A stretch of 64,000 bases of DNA. It comes from Cytidiella melzeri. Its lineage: Eukaryota; Basidiomycota; Agaricomycetes; Polyporales; Irpicaceae. The notes under the pieces are model-generated. The model saw only the letters and a program-made list of their open reading frames with translations, was not told the DNA's origin and searched no databases. This document shows, one piece after another, positions 57,727 to 64,000 of the stretch. The stretch covers positions 1 to 64,000 of the forward strand of contig JABYQR010000213.1 of the NCBI GenBank assembly GCA_022592445.1, written 5' to 3'. The translations under genes were made by a program, and so were the position numbers. Within the stretch, counting starts at the first letter, position 1. Each line of letters opens with the position of its first letter.

Positions 57727-57903
57727 GAAATAGGGCGGGGAAGCACTTGTGAGCGCGTGAGCGCTAGTGGACTCAAAGGATCAAATACTTGGTACAGCGT
57801 GCTTTAGACTCTACCACGCTGTACCAGGTATGTGTACCGTTGTATTTGTATTCGCACTATCAATTCAGAGACTCTACCACGCTGTACCAGCACTTGAATA
57901 ACA
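57692..57903 (+). repeat. 3' LTR of the younger copia element
   Basis: 212 bp, one base different from 52680-52891. Confidence 0.92.
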
Positions 57904-59055
57904 TCCCTTGGCCCAACCACTTACAGTATCACCAAGATACTATCATACACCTATAGACATATACATGAAGGTATATCATGCAAACCTCTAGCCATCCCCC
58001 ACCATTACTCATGCTGATATAGGCCTAAACCTTCTAAAAAAGCGAAATAGAAGGTCAGAGCCTTACAGTTCAGCAAGGCACTTGGTCTGACTGCAATGTA
58101 TATGTTTTCGCTTTTTTGAGAGGTTTAGGCCTATATCAGCATGAGTAATGGTGGGGGATGGCTAGAGGTTTGCATGATATACCTTCATGTATATGTCTAT
58201 AGGTGTATGATAGTATCTTGGTGATACTGCAAGTGGTTGGGCCAAGGGAGGGCGCTTTTTGGTGTTTTGGGAAGGAAGGAGGAGAACATGCATATTGTGA
58301 CACACACAGAGTGGCTATTGCCATATATCCTTTTGCATATCATTACTATGACGTATAGCATTAATTCCCATGCCACAGAATAATTTTAAATGTGTGCAGT
58401 GATTTAATATTCATCCATCAAAGTGTGGCCATTCATAGCAAGTGGCCGCATTTTCAGCTGCTTCAAACATCCCCAAATTAATTCTGAGCATGCCTAGCAC
58501 ATACTGGATGACTATCCTAAGTTATCTAAGGGACAGCCCATCTGTAGCATTTACTGCAGGCTGATTATACCCTGGGAAAATTGGCCAGAACACAATTTTC
58601 GCTTTTTCACTATTTCTAAGCATCACCTTACGATTCTGCCTACAGATTCATCATCATGAGCTCATTTAGAGTCTTTCCGTATATAGTAACGTTTTATTCA
58701 CCAGAGGAATGCAGCAATTCCCACCCCCTGTACATTCTGTGGCTACGACCCAAAAAGGAAATTAAGCGCCTAAGCGCCCTGGTGAGCGGAAAGACCTCCC
58801 AGGCACATTTGATGGTGGTTTCACAGCTACACTACCTCTTTAGGCAGCCAGGAACTATCATTTTATTAATGTGGCCGCTTTTTCAGCTTTTAATATTTGA
58901 GAGCTTATTTCACCTACCCAATTAGGTCAGATTTGATCAGCCCTACCTATTATAGAAAGTAGTTGTTTGGTCAGCATAAATATATTCCGCATTTTTAGCA
59001 CTTATTTGTCTACAGCCAAAGTGATGCATCGTACTCTCTGGTCATATACCTAGTA

Positions 59056-61210
59056 TGATGCATAAGACCTGTGCCTACGGCTCCGAGCTTTACGCGATAG
59101 TTGAGGAGTTCTGTTGGAACGCCTTGGACCAGTAGGGTCAGGCTCGTCGATTTCCATTGGTTCTATGTGAGGGTTGTCCTCAAGTTCAAGTTGTTTTTCA
59201 GTAGTAAGTTTTTCGACATTTGGTTCTTTCTCCCCTTCAATTTGTATCGTAGAGTCAACAAATTGCAAGTTACGTTCAACTCCGACACGTTGTCCGAAGT
59301 AAACGTAGTGACCTTTAGAGTGTTCAGCGAAGCCTATCCAGACTCCCCTTTTACCCTTAGATGCTAGTTTATTTGTGCAATATTCATCGTATACGATGCA
59401 CGGCTGACCGAAGACTTGAAGTCCATCAAGGTTAGCATCTGTGCCATATCGCTTAAAGTAAGGAGTTTTGTAGTTAAGTATAGTACGAGGAGAACGATTG
59501 TACACATACATCGCGTATAATGCAGCGTACCACCATAGTCGATTTGGTAAAGATGCAGTATGCAGGTTTACTCGAATCAAGTTCATAATAGTTTGATGTA
59601 CACGCTCAGCAACACCGTTTTGCTGAGGAGTATCATGTACAGTAAGACGTAGTATAGTTCCTTGAGTTTTCAAGTAAGCAGTCATAGCTTTACTGGTAAA
59701 GACACCGTCGTTATCGGCTTGAAGTATCATGACACGAATACCATATTGCGTCAAAAGTTCAGTAGAGAAAATGACCCATTGAGTATAGGCGTCATCTCTA
59801 GTAACTAGTGGTGCAAGTACTAACCATCTAGTAGCATCGTCGACAATAGTCAACCAGTATTTATGTTTACCAGTAATCGACGCTGTGGGTAGAGGCCCAA
59901 AGATGTCGATATGCAAGTGATCTCCGAAAGCTTCAGCTAACGATGAAGAACGGAGTTTAGGTACGGTATTGCGATGGATATTGTTAAGTAAACAATCCTC
60001 GCACGGAGTTTCAGTATGGTCAGTTATATGATCAGTAATAATTGACGAAGTTTGAAGTAGTTTCTTGATCATGAAGTAACTGAGATGACCGAGTTTTTTA
60101 TGTAGTTCAAGTAGAGTAATGCCAGTTCTATGCACGCTTGCTAAAGAAGTCACTCGAGTTGATGATAGCGTGTATAAATCATTTGATTTTCTAACTACAG
60201 CCACACAAGTCGAGTTTGAGTCGTATATAGTACAAAGATTGTAATAGAAAGTAAAACAATAATCAGAGTCCAGTTTTCCAACGCTGATTAAAGTAAAAGG
60301 TAGAGTTGAGTTGAAGTAGACGTTCTTTAGCAAGAGTTCAGTAAGCTTACCACTTTCCTGTTCCACCTCGAGTACCATGTCACCAGCGAGTTTCAAAACT
60401 AGCTGTTCTGAGTTGGCAACAGTCAGTACGATAGTTGGTACGGAGTGGACATTGAAAAGTAAGTCTCGATACGGCGTACAGTGTATAGTCGCGCCAGTAT
60501 CAAGAATATGTATCGACTCGTCTGTTGATGAAGTCGCATACAGCGGAAGTAGAGTAGGAAAAGTAGTAGTAAGCGAAGTACTTACGTGCATAGTGACGTC
60601 GGACTCAGAGAGAGCCGACACCCACGCACTCTGGTTGCGACGAGGAGTAGTTGTCAACGGACCAGCAACAGCGGGAGTAGTGACGACAGCGGCGGCAGTG
60701 GCAGCTTTGCCCTTGGCACCAGCAGCGACGGACTTCCAGGTAATTCCCTTCCTCTTCATCGCTTCCTTGGACTTCTCTGTCCAGGGCGAAGGGCAAGTAG
60801 GCGTCGTGTGGCCTGTCTCGTTACAGTTGTAACACTTCATCTTCGAAGTGTCACGGACGGACTTCTCCTTAGAGTAAGGAGCGGCGGCCGCACGAGCGGA
60901 GGAAGTGGCTTTCGCCGGACGTTCGACACGTTTGTCGACTGCTGGCGACGCGGCGGATGAACCACCAGCGGGCCTATCGCGAGGAACGAGGGTTGACGAA
61001 CCCTTAGGCCGAGAGCGGTCAAGTGGATGAGCGAGTCGCCAGCTATGGAAGTCACGGAGAAGCTCGACACTCAGTGAGATGGGGTTGTAGTCGTACTTCT
61101 CGCCCGCAGGAGTACGGGAACACACACCAGCCTTGTAGCTAGCGCGATGATACGCCCGGAAATCGGCTAGGCGCGGAGACCCAGCAGCAGCCTGCCATTT
61201 GCGTGGCCCG
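59056..61210 (-). pseudogene. Copia pol, zinc knuckle, protease and integrase part
   Basis: Minus-strand frame, open from about 61210 (WQAAAGSPRLADFRAYHRAS) through VCSRTPAGEKYDYN, the zinc knuckle CYNCNETGHTTPTC, protease HILDTGATIHCT, pre-integrase region (ELHKKLGHLSYFMIKKLL), and an integrase core with Asp in HIDIFGPLP, Asp in QADNDGVF and Glu in QQNGVAERVHQ, up to RKARSRRHRSYAS where the foldback element begins at 59055. All three integrase catalytic residues are present and about 690 codons are uninterrupted, so this part is far better kept than the reverse transcriptase half at 50074-51766. A TGA lies just upstream, near 61216. Confidence 0.88.
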
Positions 61211-61319
61211 CGTCATCCTGAGCGGCAAGTCCCTCCACTTTCCCAGCGTCACGGGCACTCGCTCTCGCGTTTGGGTTTAGGACATAGAAGGAAAGGTTTA
61301 GGAGAGGGTCTTTAGGGGA

Positions 61320-61328
61320 TATAAAAAG
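61320..61328 (+). promoter_or_regulatory. TATA box before the antisense ORF
   Basis: TATAAAAAG on the plus strand, 148 bp before the ATG at 61476 and on the strand opposite to the copia genes. Confidence 0.4.
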
Positions 61329-61475
61329 CTGTTGCTTGTACTGCGTAGAAGAAAATCAATCCCCACCCCAGTTTCCAGAGTTCACTTTACACTTTGCGCT
61401 CGCGTCGAGGGAGTCTCTTCGCGCCCATAGCTGTAGCTTCTTCTGCATTGTCTCACTGCGACTTCTTCCACGTTT

Positions 61476-62003
61476 ATGTCCGCTGCGTCCACCAACGACA
61501 ACCCGCCTCGAGTCTGCCGTTACTGTCCCACTGTTCTCCACCTACCCGACGGTCGCTGCCCTTACCGCCCGCGCACGCGCGAGGTTCTACGCTGTTACCC
61601 CATCATCCCCGCGCCCACGCCGCCGCCAGAACCCTCAGCAGTGCCTACGGTCTCCTCTGAGAGATCTACTCCTAAATCACCCTCGCCAGCGTCGTCTGCC
61701 GCCTCCGTCGCGGACTCGCTTGATAACTGCTCTTACTGCGACACTCAGAGCAATCACCCAATTCCCCTACGTTCAGGACCTTTTGTCCCGCTCGACTGTG
61801 ATCGCCCGCGCGCGCCGCACCCAGATTGTTGGCTGTCCCCAGACTTTGAAGGCAAGGACCACGAGTGCGAACGAGAGCAGTTCAATCTTACCAGCTCCAC
61901 CAACGTCGTCGTTGGCCACGCATTCGCCTGCAATACGCATCGCCGCTCGGGAGGTGTTGTTCTACACTACCGCCCCCGCGCGCAGTCTGTCGAGTCCAAT
62001 TGA
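61476..62003 (+). CDS. Cysteine-rich hypothetical protein antisense to copia
   Basis: A 175-residue frame from MSAASTNDNPPRV. It has two CxxC pairs with further Cys/His: CRYCPTVLHLPDGRC near residues 14-28 and CSYCDTQSNH near residue 90, then CDRPRAPHPDCW; the region between is Pro/Ser-rich. The spacing suits zinc binding. A TATA box lies 148 bp upstream. It is encoded on the strand opposite to the surrounding copia element, between gag and pol. No family recognised. It could be a captured host gene, an element-encoded antisense product, or chance in GC-rich DNA. Confidence 0.35.
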   Translation: MSAASTNDNPPRVCRYCPTVLHLPDGRCPYRPRTREVLRCYPIIPAPTPPPEPSAVPTVSSERSTPKSPSPASSAASVADSLDNCSYCDTQSNHPIPLRSGPFVPLDCDRPRAPHPDCWLSPDFEGKDHECEREQFNLTSSTNVVVGHAFACNTHRRSGGVVLHYRPRAQSVESN

Positions 62004-62585
62004 CTGCAATCTCACATAGCCTTCCGCTGCGACTTGCGCGCCATTAGTTTATCTTACTCTTACGTTTCCTTTCGGCTTCGTTATACTGTGTTCACTTTTT
62101 AACTGCGTTATTTTACTGCGTTACTGCGTTGCGTTTCACCTTCACTGCGTCGAGCTTACTGCGTTCACTTTCACTGCGCCCGCGTTTTACAGCGACTACC
62201 TCATCTTCACCAGCGACCGCGTTTTGTGTTCGAGATTCATATTGCGCCTGTGTTTATCTTCTGCGTCTCTCCGCGCGCCGTTTTCCTACAAGTCGCGACA
62301 TCTCCCGCGCATTCTCTTTGAGCCGCGCTATAACTCTTTTGCTTTCACCGCGCCAACTTGCCCTTTTACCCGCGATACACGTGGTAGTTGCCCGTCTAGC
62401 TCCCTGCGCATACACTTTATCAAAAACCTTGTCGCTCTTTTAGCACAGGTAAAACTAGGACTCTTGGACCACCTCGCATTACTTTAACACTTCCGCGCTT
62501 CCACACCTTTACACTTCTATTGCCACTTCGTGGTTGGTTGTGTTGTCTTTAAGATTGTTCTTAGTTTGAAGCGTGACTCAGTGTG

Positions 62586-63626
62586 TCAGCGAGTATGCGC
62601 ATAGGTGGGGGGAATGATGCCGACGAGGGCGGAGTAGAAAATGTGTTGAGGGAATTCAATCCCCTTGGAAAGAATCTTTGAGTAAAGATTGTGCATGTCA
62701 TCGAGTAGTTTGTCCATTTCGTGGACAGGACGGCGGAGGGAGAAGAGTTGGAAAATTTTGTTCGCGTCTGACATAGTAGAAGTCGGCTCGAAATGTTCGG
62801 AGAGTTTCTCCATGAGTCTGTGGGGTGCGATCTCGTTGAGATAGTTTGCCATCACAGAGTCTGCGATGTGTCCAGCCAGAACATTGAAGACGGCCCGTTG
62901 GACCTCTTGAGGGATAGCTAGACCACCCCTGTAGCTGTAGAAGTCGACAATGGTCGACATTGCAGTATCAACGCGGAATCTCCACATCGGCCAGGTATCG
63001 GGACCTGTGAGTTTGCCAACGTCTGCGAAGGCTTTGTTGACGTCGCTAAGCGACATAGTATACTCCACATCGTGCTTTGGAGGCACGGAAAGGAGGGACA
63101 ACACCGCTCACACGGAGTCAGTAGGGCCAGATGGCGAGGGGGACGGCGCACGATGGGCTCTGGGCAGTTTGCCCCTTCGCCTTTTGTGCGCCTTGTCGTC
63201 GTCCATAGGATCGTCACTATCGTCTAACAATGGCTTAGTGGGGTGACGAAGGGCGAAGTTGTCGCGGAGTGTGTTGAATGGAGTGCGACGGCGATCTGAG
63301 GGGGGTGCTGATACTCGACGTGATGCTGTGATTCGGGCAGTTGGATGGTCGACGACGGCAGAGGTAGTAGGGACGTTTGGGGCGTGGTCAGAAGGTGCAG
63401 CAGAAGGTGCAGGACCTGGGGTATCAGCGCGAGAAGCGGAAGACATTGTATGTTGTTGAGGAGGAGTAGGAGTAGGAGCAGGAGGAGGAGTTGGAGTAGG
63501 AGTGAAGACAGGTGTACGTCTCCTGCGTGTGGTACGAGGGATAGTGCCTCGAAGGGAGTCGGTTTGTTTTCGTTCACGCGTAGAACGACAAGGTTGAGAC
63601 TGATCAGCGGGATCAGAGCTCATCAA
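62586..63626 (-). pseudogene. Gag of the older copia element
   Basis: Starts near 63623 (MMSSDPADQSQPCRSTRERK), about 55 bp after the primer site, with a Pro/Thr/Arg-rich N-terminus. After a TGA at 63108-63110 the same frame continues with LSDVNKAFADVGKLTGPDTW, FNVLAGHIADSVMANYLNEI and FEPTSTMSDANKIFQLFSLR, the pattern of copia gag (Pfam UBN2/retrotran_gag-like), and stops at 62586. It packages element RNA into particles. The join to the zinc knuckle in pol is lost to the 1.3-kb segment at 61211-62585. Confidence 0.75.
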
Positions 63627-63679
63627 CTGGTGGAAAGTGAGTGCAGAGAGTAATATGAGTAAGGTAGTGAGCTTATCCG

Positions 63680-63691
63680 GGGCTCATAACC
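63680..63691 (-). promoter_or_regulatory. Primer-binding site of the older copia element
   Basis: Minus strand GGTTATGAGCCC immediately follows the 5' LTR; identical to the site at 52892-52903. Confidence 0.75.
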
Positions 63692-63861
63692 TGTTAGAAG
63701 GCTATGAAAGTAGAGAAGAGTATTGAGAGAGTAAGACTGAGAGGGATCACACAGTGGGAGTTGGGGATCAAAAGTGCGTGCCGTTGCATTGATCAGAGTA
63801 AGTCTTAAATACGGTAACTACGGCGCTAGTACGTTGAGCGTCTAAGTATTATAGTCGAACA
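63692..63861 (-). repeat. 5' LTR of the older copia element
   Basis: 170 bp, minus strand TGTTCGACTA ... CTTCTAACA, diverged from 49897-50066. Confidence 0.88.
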
Positions 63862-64000
63862 CTAGTAGACAGACAAGACAAAAGTACAACAACAAACCGA
63901 GAGGAAGATTTGTTGTGAGCGACGTGGCTAACCTTCAACTGCACACACTCCGGGATTTGTTCTCCGATATACCTCTAGTAACACCTAAACAATCTCAACT

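Larger units (their letters stand above)
52680..57903 (+). mobile_element. Younger Ty1/copia element (5224 bp)
   Basis: LTRs 52680-52891 and 57692-57903 (212 bp, TGTCAAACGG ... AATAACA) differ at a single base (GATCGAAT against GATCAAAT), so insertion was recent. Primer site GGTTATGAGCCC directly follows the 5' LTR and a G-rich tract (CAAGGGGGGG) precedes the 3' LTR. It fills part of the left arm of the foldback element. In place of a 5-bp target duplication it is bordered by a 105-bp direct repeat. Confidence 0.92.
51767..59055. mobile_element. Foldback DNA element (about 2 kb without its own insertion)
   Basis: Sequence of the left arm (about 51790-52679) recurs inverted at about 58009-59020, including GAATATATTTA near the ends, AAAAAGCGGCCAC, and the block around CCCTTGGCCCAACC. 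The centre is a short palindromic stretch with CTGATATAGGCCTAAACC and its inverse (58009-58140). Flanked by the 8-bp repeat TGATGCAT. It has no coding capacity; open frames in the arms are mirror images of each other. A plus-strand copia element (52680-57903) lies inside the left arm. The 8-bp duplication would suit hAT-type mobilisation, but the ends are too diverged to be sure. Confidence 0.75.
61211..62585. other. Segment between gag and pol of the older copia element
   Basis: On the minus strand, where gag-pol should continue, no coding similarity is seen over about 1.3 kb. On the plus strand there is a TATA box and a 175-codon frame (61476-62003), followed by C/T-rich DNA with many ACTGCGTT repeats (62040-62180). 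It may be an insertion or a captured antisense gene. Confidence 0.4.
49897..63861 (-). mobile_element. Ty1/copia element, minus strand, with nested insertions
   Basis: LTRs of 170 bp at 49897-50066 (3') and 63692-63861 (5'), both TGTT..AACA. The primer site GGTTATGAGCCC (minus strand, 63691-63680) follows the 5' LTR and a purine tract GAAGGGGAG precedes the 3' LTR. Gag is at 63626-62586, protease and integrase at about 61210-59056, reverse transcriptase and RNase H at 51766-50074; a 7.3-kb foldback with a second copia element splits pol. Flanks CATAC and CTAGT do not form a target duplication. Confidence 0.88.

Noticed and set aside
51899..58925. Matching 89-codon frames at 51899-52168 (minus) and 58656-58925 (plus)
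   Set aside because: Mirror copies in the two arms of the foldback element; composition is non-coding.
63224..63653. Plus- and minus-strand Leu- and Arg-rich frames over the copia gag start
   Set aside because: Shadows of the Pro-rich gag N-terminus and its GGAGGA repeats.

Overview
This window is fungal and most likely comes from a mushroom-forming basidiomycete (Agaricomycete). Introns are about 45-60 bp with GT..AG borders. Coding families include a Plavaka-type transposase, DUF6532 and DUF6589 genes, PIF/Harbinger, Mutator-like, Ty3/gypsy and Ty1/copia elements and a RecQ-like helicase, a mix typical of that group. There are no rRNA genes, CRISPR arrays or bacterial operons. All functions come from reading translations; no database search was run.

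Left part (1-15 kb): a small spliced gene; a two-gene Plavaka-like element with a transposase that reads intact over three exons and a divergent ten-exon DUF6532 gene with two stop codons; an NmrA-like oxidoreductase pseudogene whose second intron holds a 0.7-kb MITE; two spliced hypothetical genes on the minus strand; and decayed copies of an alpha/beta hydrolase and of an unknown family.

Middle-left (15-27 kb): a Harbinger element (51-bp perfect inverted repeats) broken by a SINE with a tRNA-like head, poly-A tail and 12-bp target duplication; a truncated gypsy element on the minus strand with its 3' LTR and an inserted foldback MITE; a truncated gypsy element on the plus strand; and the 3' part of a DUF6589 gene.

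Centre (27-43.4 kb): the key feature. A DUF6589 gene was hit by a gypsy-type solo LTR (5-bp duplication GTATG, now at 26686-26690 and 43812-43816). That LTR is itself split by a 16.33-kb insertion (27040-43369). The insertion has a 15-bp inverted repeat that is terminal at one end and subterminal at the other, ends in CTAG, and sits between A and T, which resembles a Helitron2/Helentron-type element. It carries a piece of host chromosome: a decayed RNase P p40-like gene, an intact pantothenate synthase gene and a 5'-truncated HMG-CoA synthase gene. A second Harbinger element, a Mutator-like element (9-bp duplication, 284-bp inverted repeats) and a solo LTR later landed inside it.

Right part (43.4-64 kb): the 5' part of the DUF6589 gene, head to head with a RecQ-like helicase pseudogene; decayed cysteine-rich coding DNA; another gypsy LTR; and a 14-kb copia element on the minus strand. 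Inside that copia element is a foldback element with arms of about 0.9 kb, and inside the foldback is a younger copia element on the plus strand whose LTRs differ at one base in 212.

Many inactivating changes are C:G to T:A transitions (CGA or TGG to TGA, Asp to Asn at catalytic positions, Arg to Cys), often at CpG, which suggests decay by deamination of methylated repeats.
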